Shown: piece by piece, positions 12,093-24,257 of the stretch | Position numbering within the stretch: position 1 is the stretch's first letter | How the letters are laid out: every line of letters begins with the position of its first letter | DNA from: Hydractinia symbiolongicarpus | Lineage: Eukaryota > Cnidaria > Hydrozoa > Anthoathecata > Hydractiniidae | Direction of reading: 5' to 3' | NCBI RefSeq assembly: GCF_029227915.1 | Contig: NC_079879.1 | Coordinates: 6,260,001 to 6,324,000 of the forward strand | Length of the DNA: 64,000 nucleotides | Made by a program: the position numbers and the translations under genes | The notes under the pieces: model-generated | The model's input: only the letters and a program-made list of their open reading frames with translations | What the model was told of the DNA's origin: nothing | Databases searched by the model: none

Positions 12093-14943
12093 ACGAAGGT
12101 TTGCAAATATAAATGTGTATAAATATAAATATGTTTCAATTGAAGCTTGCTCGAATTAGGAAAAAGCAAGTGACAAAAGTAGAAGGAACAATACCTTTGT
12201 ATATTGTTGACGATATAAATATTTTGCATCACTGTATATTTTGACCAAAATAATTATCTAAAAATGTTGATTAAACTTGATGTAATTTTAATTCCAATAT
12301 TAAAACTCTTTTGTCTGCGTCTAACTAAAAAATGATTTATATAGTGGTTGCTTCTTGTATCGGTGGCTTTGAAATGTTATTGCCCATAAGAAAATATCGC
12401 CCTCAACAGCAGTAACAGGTTTTACATTTATATGGTTCGCATTGTAGCGCCACTGTTGATTGGTTTACGTTATTGAACATGCCATGCCTTATGGAATTGG
12501 TATTTAACTTAATTTTCCTGTGAATAATTAAAAACCAGCCGGGCTACCCCGCGTCAAAACACCGGGTTAAGCTATGAGTAACTGTGTGACACGGCGTGGA
12601 ACGTCCGGGGGAGCGCCTAATAAGAGTCGTAAACAGTACCATCCAGGTGGAGCGCTTATACAGTATGCTGTAATTCGAGTGAAGTAAACACAACGTTATT
12701 ATATACAGTGTTTTGAGTGTGATATATTTTCTATAAAATAAATTTCCTGCAACTTCCGTTTAAATGAAAACACAGGAATCAACCCGTGGTTGCCTAAGAA
12801 AAAATACTTAGCAATTTTATTTTGCAGAATAAATTTTCGTGAAATTTGCAAAATTGTCAGTGTAAAAAAGGATACATCCTACAAGCTATGGATTACGCAG
12901 TTTAAAAATAAACCCCACATATGACAGATTAATGGAACTGTTCTCTCATTAAATCAAAAGAATTTAGACTTTTTCCAAAGTTTATATTCCAGTAAAAGAT
13001 GTGAAAAAAGAAAGATTTATAAATTTTGTTGCAATCAACTGTATTATTTGGCTACTATAACTCTTAGCCAGAGATAGCTAACTGCTAGCTTGATAGCCCT
13101 CAGTTGCAGCTTAGTCAAAATTAATAACACAAAAAGAAAAAATGCTGCGATTAAAATCAAAAGCTGTCGTTTCAAAGTTGAAAAAAGTAACTTGTACTTC
13201 GTTAGATATTTCATTTGTATGAAATAGGTAAAAGCATTCATTTTGTCCTATATTTGTCCGAAATTTTCCGAAATCTGTTTGAAATCGTAGATATATTGTC
13301 CGAAGATTTAATATGCGACATGTTTTGAACTGCGATGCAGCTCTATAACTATACAGAATATTTCCACACCGCTATTTTCTTTCTTTTTTAAGAAGGCCTG
13401 GATACGCGTGTTTAGGTTAAATGATTTTAGTACTGAAACCTCAATTCTTCAGACTTTTAAAATAACAAATTGATTATAAAATGGGGGACCGTAAATGGTT
13501 GTTTGCCGTTGTTAATGTTGATATAGAACTCTTTTCATATTTGCAGTAAAGTATTACGGGGAAAAAGGTTAGTTTTAAGAATGGATAATACATGTTGCTT
13601 TAGGTTTTACAAAACTCACTATTAAACCTCTTAACTCTTTTAAGAGACTGGTGACGACTTTAAAAACTCCTTTCAGCATGTGTAAACAGAAGAATGCTGA
13701 AAAGATTCACTGTACACGTGCGAAATTAAAGGTTGTAACAGACGCTCACGAGCAAAGCTGACCCCGTACAATATGATGTTGTCTGGAAAGGATATTTTAT
13801 ATCTTGACGTCACAAGACATTTTAACTTAATTGCAACTGAACGCAACATTATGTATTCGTTTGTGATAAATTTTGTCAATTGAAGTATTGAAACCATCTG
13901 TTGCCAATCCTTGTGTCAACGCAGTAAAAAATAAAATAAACATCATGTATACATGTTTCCATAATTATTTTTTTCCTTCTGCTTTCACGTACAAGCCGCT
14001 CAGTCGCATGTAATAACGCTCTGATTACATTGTGTAGAATATAAATAAATACAAATAATCAGAGTAACTGGGATATCTAATAATAGAAGGCAACAAAGCT
14101 CACGTTCCTATTTCCGGTGTGTTTATTTGTAAAATTCAATCTCCGTGACCTTTATGAATGGGAATATTTTTTAATCCATTTTAGTGGAGAAATTAAAGTG
14201 GTCGAGTAATTCGTTTACTGTTTCATGATATTCTCGTGTAGTCACTTGATATTTCACTAAGCATAAGCAAATTTGTCATTATATAATTGAAATTAATTTG
14301 TGAAGTTAAAATTTCAGCTTTTTAATTTTCTCTTATACTAAAGATGCTACAAATGGTCTCAACAACCACTTTCTCCCTTTTTAAGCCTTATCTAGATTTA
14401 CTTAGACTATCTTGGATTTATCATCTTTGGTCAGTTTAGTTAAGCGTCTTCGCGCAGGAAAACCTTGCAAAATCTGTTTAAGTGCGAGAAAACAACATTA
14501 TTTTTTATTTTAAAAACAAAATCTAAGGAGATGGAAAAAAGAATAATGGTCGGTATGTAGAAAAATAATAGTTTTTATCTACAGTAACTTCTTGTAAATA
14601 ATAGGATCATCACAGAGAATAGATATTTATCGGAATTTAAATGAAGCCAAAACCATTTTTAATGATACATCACGTTTAACGGTAGTCCTAACACGTAGTC
14701 ATGTTTGTCTGTAGTACCAATGAAGAAAGAAACATTATTCAATTACAAAAAGACGGTGCATCAAAGTCAATTTCCCGCAGAGAAGATTTTTTGTTATCGG
14801 ATTGCCTACTATTTTTGGCAACTTATTTTAGGAATTTAAATTGACTGTCCAGAAATACATGTATGTTTAAAAAAGGGCAGTTTTAGCAAACCTAAGACTC
14901 TTACCCATCCATGCAAAATCAGGTAGAACAGCTAACAGTTCGA
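12093..14943. other. Intergenic, no gene seen; GC-rich island at 12.54-12.68 kb
   Basis: The likely P450 3' UTR is AT-rich, and the first AATAAA I see is at 12737-12742, well downstream. A sharply GC-richer block (about 12535-12680, containing GCCGGGCTACCCCGCG and ACGTCCGGGGGAGCGCC) stands out and may be a SINE or other repeat. The rest is unremarkable AT-rich sequence with one isolated TGACGTCA (13805-13812). Confidence 0.5.
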
Positions 14944-16120
14944 CCGGCGTCACCGTAAAAACATACTCCCCTAAAAGTTTACTCCCCAGTAATAATTTAC
15001 TAGGAAATAAGTACTCCCCAGTACTTATTTCCCGGGATATTGTTACTCCTGGGGTATCTATTTACCAGAAAATTTTACTCCACACAGGAAATTTTTACTC
15101 CCCTATCTTAATAAATAAACATGATCATTATTATGCCGATAAAGAGAATTTATTAAGAGAACTTACAGTGGTATACCGAAAGAGTTAAAAATCCGGTGGG
15201 GTGAGTCTGGCTTCTCTTTATTAGTGGGACCGTCAAAATCTATATATATACAAGCTTTTATAACAAGCAAGAGTTTAAAGAAATGTCAATACAAAAAGCT
15301 TTCTGAATCAAATGATTTTAATTGTTTCTTATAAATGGTTGGTACATATCATAGAGATATCTCTATGTATATATGCAGCTGAACTTGACTTTGGAATGAT
15401 CATTTCAAGATCATTTGATAATCTTTTTTCTCACGACAACAAAAAACTGTAATAAAACGAATAGGAAATAAATTTAACAAATACAAAAAACTACAATCGT
15501 TTTTTAGTTTAGAAACAAAATGATTATAGCTAACAAATCACGAGAAAAAAACTTTTCGGAGCTTAAAATCTTATAAAATCTGGAAAACATTGAGCTTAAA
15601 AATTGATAAATGAAATAAATAATAAATTATTGGAGCTTAAAATAATAGAAAAACAAAATTTTGACCTTGAGCTTAAGAACTTATCGGATAAAGTAAATAA
15701 TAGTATTTTGTTGTAGATAAAATAAACGTTTGACTTTTCAAAAATGTATCAAACAAAATAAAAGTAACTGGAGCTTGACACTTAAGAAAAACATGTTTAA
15801 GAAATGTTTAAGATTAGGAATCGATAAAACAAAGTATAAAAATTATGAATAAAGGAAGCTTGCGCATTCGAATTTGCAGTGGAATGTTTTTATGAGTTAG
15901 TTTTACTGGGAAAGTTAGTTTTTACTGGGAAAGTTAGTTTTTACTGGGAAAGTTAGTTTTACTGGGAAAGTTAGTTTTACTGGGAAAAAAGTAATCCTCC
16001 ATCCATAAAAGAGTGATTTCAAGGGAGTAATAATTTCCGTGTGGAAGTAATAATTTCCTGGGAAATTATTACTGGGGGAGTAATTTTTTTCGGGGAGTAA
16101 TTATTTACGGTTACACCAGC
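14944..16120. mobile_element. 1.18-kb TIR element with TACTCCCC subrepeats
   Basis: The left end CCGGCGTCACCGTAAAAACA runs into repeated TACTCCCC phrases. The right end, reversed, reads GCTGGTGTAACCGTAAATAA and runs into TTACTCCCCG and TTACTCCCCCAG phrases. The two ends are therefore long, imperfect terminal inverted repeats made of short subrepeats. The interior has no coding potential but holds five GGAGCTTAAAA-like motifs (15558, 15592, 15632, 15669, 15771) and a minisatellite (15895-15986). It looks like a non-autonomous DNA transposon. No clear target duplication was found. Confidence 0.6.
15895..15986 (+). repeat. Minisatellite, 5 copies of an 18-19-bp unit
   Basis: AGTTAGTTTTTACTGGGAA recurs at 15895, 15913, 15932, 15951 and 15969, varying only by one T. 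It sits inside the TIR element near its right arm. Confidence 0.9.
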
Positions 16121-16219
16121 ATAACAGCAAATTAGAATTTAAATGGTTAAAAGTGACTACAAAGCTTGACATATGTGTCTTATATAATGTAATATAAAAA
16201 GCAGAAAAGAGGAAATCAA

Positions 16220-16261
16220 GAGTTGCGAGTTGCGAGTTGCGAGTTGCGAGTTACGAGTTGC
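16220..16261 (+). repeat. Heptamer tandem repeat (GAGTTGC)6
   Basis: Six head-to-tail copies of GAGTTGC, one with A in place of G (GAGTTAC). The variant copy contains one of the two 11-bp duplications flanking the LINE insertion. Confidence 0.9.
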
Positions 16262-19005
16262 TACATCAAACCCATTTTATTTATTTGTTTATTTATTTAT
16301 TTGACAAATGTTTACAAGGATGGCTCTTTCAGACATTATAAAGTCTGTTATCAACATGGGTCCTTGAAATAAATAGGATAAAAAATATTAGTAAGAATAA
16401 AACAAGAAAATGTAAATGTACAATAAAACGGTCAGTATAAATATATAAACAGCAGAAAACACACAGACAAGATGCTAAAAATCAAAATACTACACTAGAA
16501 AAATGAGTTGATTAACCAAAAAACAAACAAAAAACAAACAAAAAGCCATAAAAAAAGACTAAATACGCAGATAATATTCTCTCAGTTGCGACTTAAAAAT
16601 AATGTATGATTCACATTTTTTAATGTCCAACGGGAGTGTATTGTAAATATATGCTCCAGTGTAACAGAAAGCTCCACGAGTATATTCCAAACGAAGATTA
16701 GGTAATTTCATCCTATTTCTGTTCTTGCGTGGTTTGTTTTTGTGAAGTAATTTTTAAAGTTTTCACACACATCGTTGTCCAAGCAACAGCGAATGAAATT
16801 GCAAGCTCGGATTTCTATCATATTGACAGTATCAGGTGGTGTCAAGCATTGATTTCCAATAATTGAAGTTGCTCGTCTATGTAAAGATTGGAGTTTGAGT
16901 AGTTGTGTCTGAGAATTCTTAAGGTGAACAAATCTGCAATATGTTAATACTGGTTGAATCATTGTTTGAAAAATTGCCAATGCAGCTTTTTCTGTAATCA
17001 GCGGTCGAATGCGATATAGTAAACGTAATCTACCGGAAGCTTTTTGATACGTTAAATCAAAGTTGCTGCTCAAATTCAATGATGGTGCATAATTGACTAC
17101 TTCAGAGTGTTTTACTACGGTACAAAGATCATTGAAAAACATAATAAATAGTAGTGGGCCCAAAATTGACCCTTGTGATACTCCGCTATTCACTGGATGT
17201 TCATCAGACAAAGAATTTTTGTATTAAACTTGCTGAAATCTACCAAACAAATAGTCTGTGAACCACTCGTGTTCGTCTCCAACAATTCCAAAACTGGTTA
17301 ATTTTGACAGTAGTTTACCATGACTTAACATGTCGAATGCTTTTGTGAGGTCTAAATATACGGCACCGCCCATTTTGCCATCATTAACCTTCAATTTCAC
17401 AGTGTCGATAAAGATTGTTGCAGCCAGTTCAGTTGAGCGATGAGGCCTGAAACCGAACTGGTTGTTGTTTATTAAATTGTTACTTTCCAGATATACAGTC
17501 AATTGTTCATGCACAACTTTTTCAATCACCTTGGATCTGGAATAACAGTATTGGTCTATATTTATTAACAGATGACTTTGCTCTAGATTTGAAAATGGTA
17601 ACAATTTGATGCGTTTCCAATCACTTAGAAAAGTTGAAGTTTCAAAAGACATGTTAATAATCTATGTCAGTGGTGAAGCGTTTACCTCCATGCAGTCTTT
17701 GAGTAACCAGGATGGTAGATCATCTAGCCCAACAGACTTTTTACGTTTTAAAGATTGTAGATGTTTCATGGTTTAACAGTGATTGGTTTAAGTCGAAATT
17801 TTGAGTTAGATTTACTCAGTATTTCTTTATGATATTTTCAGACGGAGTTTGTCAACACGAAAGCAGATCTTTTAAGTGAATTTACAACATTAGAAAAAAT
17901 TCTACAAAACGCATTAGCAATAGAATGTTGATCGGTTACCAATTTCTCGTCGATTTGTATAGTAGTATTCACTTGAGAGTTCGATCTAAGTGGAAATACT
18001 TTTTTTATCGATCGCCAGAAGGATTCTGGATTTCCGGTGTTCTCCTCAAATAACTGTCGCTGATACGTATTTTTTGCTTTCGAACTTTATTATTAACCTT
18101 GTTTCTAATTTTTTTATAAGTGGTGATATCTGCTTCTGATTTGGTTTTACGCGATTTTCGTAACAATTTGACGCGTGAGTTCATCTCCTTCTTGAGATCA
18201 ACAGTCATCCAATCACATGGCTTACCACGAACGAATTAATAGAGCCATGGAATCGTAGGTGCGATATATAATTCCCTTTAACAAAGACCATGCTTTATTG
18301 ACGTTCGTTAAATTATAAACATCTTGAAAATTCTGTGATGAAAGTGTTTGACAAAATTTATTTTTGTCATAATTTCGAGAGTTTCGACAATGTATTGCTT
18401 TGCTAACCAAACGGGTGTGATGTTGTTTTCTAATACAACATATAAGGTCATGGTCACTAAAAGAAATGGGGATGACTTTGGTATCCGCTATAACTGTGCA
18501 ATTAGTTGTAGCGATAATGTCAATAAGAGTTTATGACGTTTCCGCTATTCAGGTTGGTGATTTAATGACTTTTTTAAAACCGTGTAACGGTAAAGCTGTT
18601 TTAATCCCAACATGATCGTTTTTTTTTTCAGAAAATTGACATTAAGGTCCCCTAAGATTATAACTTCTTTGATACCGTCTAATGTTAATGACAGTACATC
18701 AGATAGAAGAGGTGAAAAATCTTTATAAAGATACTGCGAATTATCCGGGGGTCTATAAATTACGGAAAGTAAATATGATTTCGCATTTTTGGACATATTT
18801 ATAACCAAATACCTTCAATTTCATTTATTTCTAGATCGTGTCGCCTTTTATAAATAACATGATCAGCAACATAAAATGCTACTCCGCCTCCTTTTCCAAA
18901 TTTACGAGATTTGTGTATAAATGTGTATCCATTAATTGCAAACATGTCCTCCGGTTCATCTCCCGTATGTATTTCCGTAAGAGAAATAATGTCAATATAT
19001 AATGA
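16260..19005 (-). mobile_element. 5'-truncated, decayed non-LTR retrotransposon (CR1/Jockey-like LINE)
   Basis: On the minus strand the order is endonuclease then reverse transcriptase. The endonuclease part (about 18985-18545) shows IISLTEIHTG, GKGGGVAFYVADHVIY, VIYRPPD and ILGDLNVNF. The RT (17652-16708) shows NQFGFRPHRSTELAA, LDLTKAFDMLSHGKL, SGVSQGSILGPLLFIMFFND and a thumb region. The YxDD box is lost (NYAPS), and the reading frame changes at least four times, so it is dead. A TTTA-rich tract near 16270-16310 is the 3' tail. The 11-bp direct repeat AGTTACGAGTT at 16249-16259 and 19006-19016 is a convincing target-site duplication and sets the element at about 2.75 kb. The start of the endonuclease is missing, as in typical 5' truncation. 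Confidence 0.85.
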
Positions 19006-19150
19006 AGTTACGAGTTATTTTTTGGTTTTAAAAACACGAGTGACGAGCTCCTACAATTATTTTCCGAATTGTTTCGTAACATCAACAGGTTGGCGCATAA
19101 ATTTCATGAGCTGCTTTTAAAATGCGAGTTGCAAATGCGAAGTCTGAAAT

Positions 19151-19392
19151 AAATATTAAAAGTGGAAATTTTAATAAGCGGTTTAAACAAAAATATTAAA
19201 ATTATAAACTCTGACCTAAGAAGGAAAGACAGAAACTGTATGACGAACTCCAACAACCATAGACATAACCATAAATATTAAAAGTGGAAGTTCGAACTTT
19301 AATAAGCGGTTTAAACAAAAAGAGTGAAATTTTTAACTCTGATTGAAGAAAGAAAGAAAGAAGTGTGACGAACTTCAACAACCATGGGCACT
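19151..19392 (+). repeat. Tandem duplication, 122-bp unit, two copies
   Basis: AAATATTAAAAGTGGAA begins at 19151 and again at 19273. Both copies continue through AATAAGCGGTTTAAACAAAA to TGACGAACT and CAACAACCAT. The copies have diverged by substitutions and small indels. Confidence 0.85.
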
Positions 19393-21099
19393 ACTCGTGT
19401 GGAAATATGATAAGATCAATAAATATACAGGCAGCTCTAAATCTAAAGAAGTGGCCACAAATCTAAAATCTTACCTCATCCAACATGAAGTTTTTCATCC
19501 AACTTTTTATCCAACATAAGAGAAGCGTGTTAGATATGTATCATATTTTATTCTCTTGAATAGCAACTTTTCTAAGGCAAAAGTTTTTTTTATGTCGCAA
19601 CATAATAGTACTGTCATAAATTTGTTTGTATATTTTTGGATTGCGATTTCCTTGCATTAGAGCTGCAGGAAAATCTTTTTGCTTTTGGATACTTGCATGG
19701 ATTGCTATACTTAACTTTCATATTATACTGCTTACGAACAAACAGACATCGCAAATTTAAAAAACAACAAAGCGGTGGTCACTTTTTGTGTTTTAACCGA
19801 GAAGCTCTTGCAATGCATTTCGAATGTATTGCTTGCCAAAATCTGTTCGAATTTCAAGAAATCTCGCATCAAATGAGGGTGTTCATTGTCTTGAAATGAT
19901 TGTTTTGATTTACTGTATGCTGACAATGTTATAATGTTCGAAATTGACTCCAGTTGTGTGCTCTCCAGTCATATCTCAATTATCGAAAAACAGTCACAAC
20001 TTTTAATATGATTCAATTTATTATCATCTCTTTCTCTAAGTTTGTGCCTTAATATTTCATACCAAATTTTATCATTGTATATTTTATATTTTAATAAATA
20101 CATTTTTATTATTTATCATCATAGTGTTGTGTGAGTGTTCAAACTGTTTCATTTCTTGTTTCTTGTTCGATTGACAATATTTTATATTAAAACTTGGACA
20201 TCCATGTGTATGTGTACAAATTAAGACAACATTTTACGACGTTTCGAGTGTCATACACTCATTTTCAAGTAAAATAAAAATTATACAACAGGTCTATGTA
20301 AACAAGAACGTTGCCATAGATACAAGATATATAAACACAACCAATGCAATTTAAGTATAAAGTATGTGTACAATACGAATATGTGATCAAACCGGACGGT
20401 TTTCTTGTTTGCCTTAAAATCATGCTAAATATCTTCTAAAGATTATTATTTCTCAGTTTTCTTACTTATCGTAACAACATTTTGCTTAATTATTGAGCAT
20501 TTTTTTCAGAATCTAATACTGGAAGAATCCTTGATGTCAGTAATTAGTACTGGTAATACAACATTGAATGTTGTTAAATTTTTTAGTGCAGAAAACTAGA
20601 TCTGAATTATAATCTTTACGTTTTATTTTTTAGCTTTATAACTGGCTTTGTAGAATTTTATTTTCATAAAAAATGGCAAATTTCCAACCAACATAAAATA
20701 AAAATTGATTAGGATAATGAATTAGACTAGGCAGTGGTGTTATTTCTTCCCTTTTAGCTAGTGAAGAAAGGTTTATCAGGCAGCATAATGGTGAGTTCTG
20801 AAATTCTGTTATAGTGTATAAAGAATTAAAAGTAACCCTAGACTCTGACACCTTCTAGGAATTCAATTTATCCCCTTGCACTTAGACCTTGAGAAGAAAA
20901 GATCGACCGAAGCTTCATATCCAACAGTTCTCGCCTCTAAAAAAGAAAGCGAAATCCGGGAAAATTATTTACGGAAAAAAGCTGTAAATACAGAACAAGA
21001 ATTTTTATATCAAGTTAAAAGTAAAAAAAGGTCAAGTGACATCAAAGAAGATCAAAAAAAGAAAGATTGAACATGTCCAGAAATGCACTGCCTCAACTG
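19393..21099. other. Intergenic, no firm gene
   Basis: Contains short open frames of up to 87 codons without recognisable motifs. One lysine-rich frame (20876-21070) could be an exon remnant but has no support. The phrase ACGACGTTTCGAGTGTCATA near 20237 resembles sequences common in retroelements but cannot be classified here. Confidence 0.45.
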
Positions 21100-21171
21100 A
21101 ACCCTCGTCCCCAGGGTTTTTTGACTTTTTGATATGAAAGATGACATCGAAAAATACCCTGGTATCGTTGA
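21100..21171. mobile_element. Degenerate foldback MITE, GTCCCCAGG family
   Basis: CCCTCGTCCCCAGGGTTTTT is mirrored by AAAAATACCCTGGTATCGTT about 50 bp on. This matches, with more decay, the three well-preserved copies at 53.9 and 55.0-55.3 kb. No target duplication is visible. Confidence 0.55.
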
Positions 21172-22003
21172 CCAGATTTTAAAAAATGATTGCCTTTCAC
21201 ATTTTCGCATAATTAAAAAGATTTTTTTCCTTAGTCAACACTTTTTCAGGTTAATAATAATGGTGCATGATGCCGTGATCAATCAGATTTGTAAACAAAA
21301 CCTTATTTATAAAGCCAGCAAAATTTATGAAAAACGTTTTGTTCTTACTTTGCTAAGGACTTGTGCTGCGTTGTACATTAAGAAAGAATAGTAGACTGCT
21401 GAAAGAACTGCCCTATCTTTTAGAAAATGTTTAGCTAGCTAAGGTAGCTAAAACAAAGTTGTTAATTAGCATGTAGTAAGTGATGAAAAATCTATTGCAG
21501 ACGTGCTGATAACAGTTAGCTTTATGTATTTTAGCTTGGTACTTTGTTTACATTTAGCTATTAGTTAGCTCATCTTTTTCAATGTTTGCAAAAAGATAGG
21601 ATTAGAGACTTTATTCCTCTGTAAAGTGCAATAGCAACATATTTGTTTGAAATCAGATGCACAAGAACGAATCCTGCAATTATGCATATTTTACCATTCA
21701 CAATTAGACGGCTTTGCGTATCGAAAAAAGTTAAGTGTAGTTTAGTTGGGTTCAATCACAGGGCTAGGTTATGAGATTCCTTTGACTGGCGCGTGCTACT
21801 CTTAAACCCAACTTGGTTCCATCTTACGGGACAAACCATGCAAAAACAACATCCAACCAATACACACACGACTTTTAGTGCCAAAAACTTTGAAAATTTG
21901 TTGATATGATTTGAAAATAAACACTGCTAATTACTGCCGTAGTAGCCGGGTAGTTGGAAGTGACAATAATTTTTCTTTTATTTTTCTCATTTTTATGTTT
22001 CAG
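21172..22003. other. Intergenic, nothing recognised
   Basis: AT-rich, with AGCTAGCTA-type short repeats near 21.43 kb and no recognisable coding signal. Confidence 0.5.
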
Positions 22004-22076
22004 GTTAAGCCTCGGAGTGAAAAATATTCGCGGACACATTGTTAAGCCTCGGAGTGAAAAATATTCGCGACTTTCT
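22004..22076 (+). repeat. Two copies of a 37-bp tandem repeat
   Basis: GTTAAGCCTCGGAGTGAAAA followed by ATATTCGCG starts at 22004 and again at 22041, nearly identical over about 30 bp. Confidence 0.85.
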
Positions 22077-22089
22077 GATAAAACCCTAA

Positions 22090-22200
22090 CAAAAAAAATT
22101 GACCCAGGTGGGGTTCGAACCTACGTCAAACACGGAAAGCACTCAAAATCAGTGAAAAATCCCATTGTGGGACAGACATCTCAACTCCTTATTAATATCT
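22090..22200 (-). repeat. tRNA-derived SINE fragment (B box and Pol III terminator)
   Basis: On the minus strand, GGTTCGAACCC (22121-22111) is a consensus Pol III B box. It lies in a T-arm-like context and is followed after CACCTGGGTCAA by a T8 run (22098-22091). The upstream A-box region (around GTCCCACAATGGGA) is poorly preserved and no cloverleaf can be drawn, so this is a SINE head or tRNA fossil rather than a tRNA gene. Confidence 0.4.
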
Positions 22201-22958
22201 AGTCTCTACGGGCTAGATAACGAGTCCGCGCTGTTTTGATTGATGCCACAGACACATGAGCTCTATTGGTCGATAGCAGAGGCAGGCACAAAAAATCATA
22301 AAACATTTGAAAAGTAAGAGAGAAGCTAGTAATTGAACACATCTGTTTTTTTAATTTGTTAAGTCTCATTATGTGAGAAAAGATGCCAAACATGAGTATC
22401 TACCAAAAGAACTAAATGTAAGTGAAATGTATAGAATGTGCAGTGAATGGTGCCGCAAAAAGTGGTACAACTTAGAAAACTACGCGTTTCACTATCGTGT
22501 TTTTAAGGAAATATTTAATTTGAAGTTTTAGTAGCCAGAAAAAGATAAATGCCACCCATGTGAAGCATAAAACATTTTTAAAAAAAGTCACAAATTGATG
22601 AAAAAAAGCTGAACAATCTAAAAAGAACCATCTTCATAATGAAAATTGGAATTCGAGAAATCCTAAGCAATTTTTTTAAATTACAGATGATATCGAAAAG
22701 TTACATTTTCTGCTCCAAAAAGGGAAATAAGAAAGAAAGATGTAACAAAGAAAAAAGCTTATGAAAAAATATCCTGTTCCTTGTGGTATTTCATCACACA
22801 AAAAAAGAAGAAGGTTCAACGTGACTTTGCTCAAGGTGTTGGCTTCAGAACGACACCATTCTTTTTTTGATAAGCTACCTTTTACAAAATGGTTATTACA
22901 TTCCATCAGTGATTTTTATATTTAAATTTTATTTTATTTTTTGTTCCATTCAAATATT

Positions 22959-23137
22959 TCTAACATATTTCTGTCCGTCCGCATATGTCCGTCCGTCCGT
23001 CCGTCCGTCCGTCCGTCCGTCCGTCCGTCCGTCTGTCACGCAAAATGGTAGCTTAGCTGCGCAGGTAGCGAGACGCACGCAATGCGGTATAAAAAGGACG
23101 GGCGAACCCGTGGATTTTTCCACGGGCTAACGACTAG
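22959..23137 (+). mobile_element. Helitron unit with CCGT expansion near its 5' end
   Basis: The 3' end is textbook: ACCCGTGGATTTTTCCACGG hairpin, then CTAACGA-CTAG (ending 23137) and a host T. The interior CACGCAAAATGGTAGCTTAG and GGTATAAAAAGGACGGGCGA matches the 29.7-kb unit. The 5' region has been overrun by a (CCGT)n microsatellite (22987-23031), so the start near TCTAACATATTT (22959) is approximate. Confidence 0.75.
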
Positions 23138-24001
23138 TATTTATAAATTAGATAGATTCATAAACGTTTGTCTCTATTTTCGGCTGAATATCTTCTACGA
23201 AATCTGTACTATGTGCATGGTATAGTAACTTAATATAATGTAAGAACAAACTGTAGACAACTACTTCTATTTTTGATTATACATGCATGCAAAGGTTCTC
23301 ACAAATCTTGAACAATGTTTGAATAAACAAAAATCCTAAGAAAAGGCACTTGGGGTAGGATACTGAGTCAGAGATTGTATCACCACGTGGCAGTGAAATA
23401 AGAGTGGCAGTATCAACCCACATACGACGTCGGTTGCATGTAGGTTGGTGGAAGGGGTGCAATAAGAGCGAAATGAAAAAAAAATATTAAAAATTAGCAA
23501 TGGCAGCTGGAAGATTATTCTACACTCTAGTGTCAATCTCGTAATGTGTGACATTCTCCAAACATTGATCACAGTCGTAGGAGGTATTACTTTTTGTTGA
23601 CTTCAGTATGATCTCTTTTATAAATTTATAAATAAAGGCCTTCACATAGCGTAATGCTGGTCCTTTGTTCGGTTATTAAGACGTTTAAATGAATTTTTAT
23701 CTTTGGATTGAATGAACATGATATAACGGAAAGATCTCCTGTCAGAAAGTATGTTCAATTAATTATTAATTTTAATTTAATCACAACAAATTAATGTGGT
23801 TACTCGATTAATAAGACCACAATAAATATTTAATTCTGGTTTATTAAGAAGTTCTCAAGAAATGTTAATCATTTTTTGCGATACTTTGAATAAAATTAAA
23901 GGGGAAAATCATCTCACGCAATTTGTTGGATTTTATATGTATCTATGTACATATAGCAATGGCAATGGCAACTTATAGATGTATCTATAAGTAGGTGGGT
24001 A
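23138..24001. other. Intergenic, nothing recognised
   Basis: AT-rich sequence without coding motifs. Confidence 0.5.
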
Positions 24002-24257
24002 AGTAACGGAAAGATTTATTTGTCCTTGGGGATTTGATCCCAATGGCTAGATCTTCCTCCCCTCCGACCGTAACTATGTTACATTACCGCCAGAGATACG
24101 CATAGCATTGTGGTTGCCACGCATGCCGTCTAGTGGTCTGTAGATGGCACCAAATAGGCTGACACCACTACATTTAAAGTGCGCCGGAGTGAGGACTTGA
24201 ACCTGAAATTTTATTTATGAATACAAGCTGAATGTGCGACCACTCCACCATCTCCGC
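24002..24257 (-). repeat. tRNA-derived SINE
   Basis: Minus strand, 5' to 3': GCGGAGATGGTGGAGTGGTC (from 24257) is a Ser/Leu-tRNA-like D-arm with an A box. An AT-rich spacer follows, then the B box GGTTCAAGTCC (24203-24193) and TCACTCCGGCGC. A tRNA-unrelated body of about 170 bp runs to about 24.0 kb. The head is too altered to be a working tRNA, having an AT insertion in place of the anticodon arm. Exact 3' end and target duplication are unclear. Confidence 0.65.

Noticed and set aside
15350-15367. 18-bp palindrome CATAGAGATATCTCTATG
   Set aside because: Short AT-rich palindromes are expected in this composition and it lies within a transposon; no further support.
20210-20280. Possible hammerhead ribozyme on the minus strand (GAGTGTATGACACTCGAAAC with a stem)
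   Set aside because: The GAAAC and stem II-like parts are present, but the CUGAUGA core is interrupted (TTGAAAATGAG), so the catalytic core is not formed.
22090-22200. Intact tRNA gene
   Set aside because: Only the T arm/B box and a T run are convincing; no acceptor stem, D arm or anticodon arm can be paired.
22987-23031. (CCGT)n run as a possible array of short direct repeats with spacers
   Set aside because: Simple tetranucleotide microsatellite inside a Helitron; no spacer structure, so not CRISPR-like.
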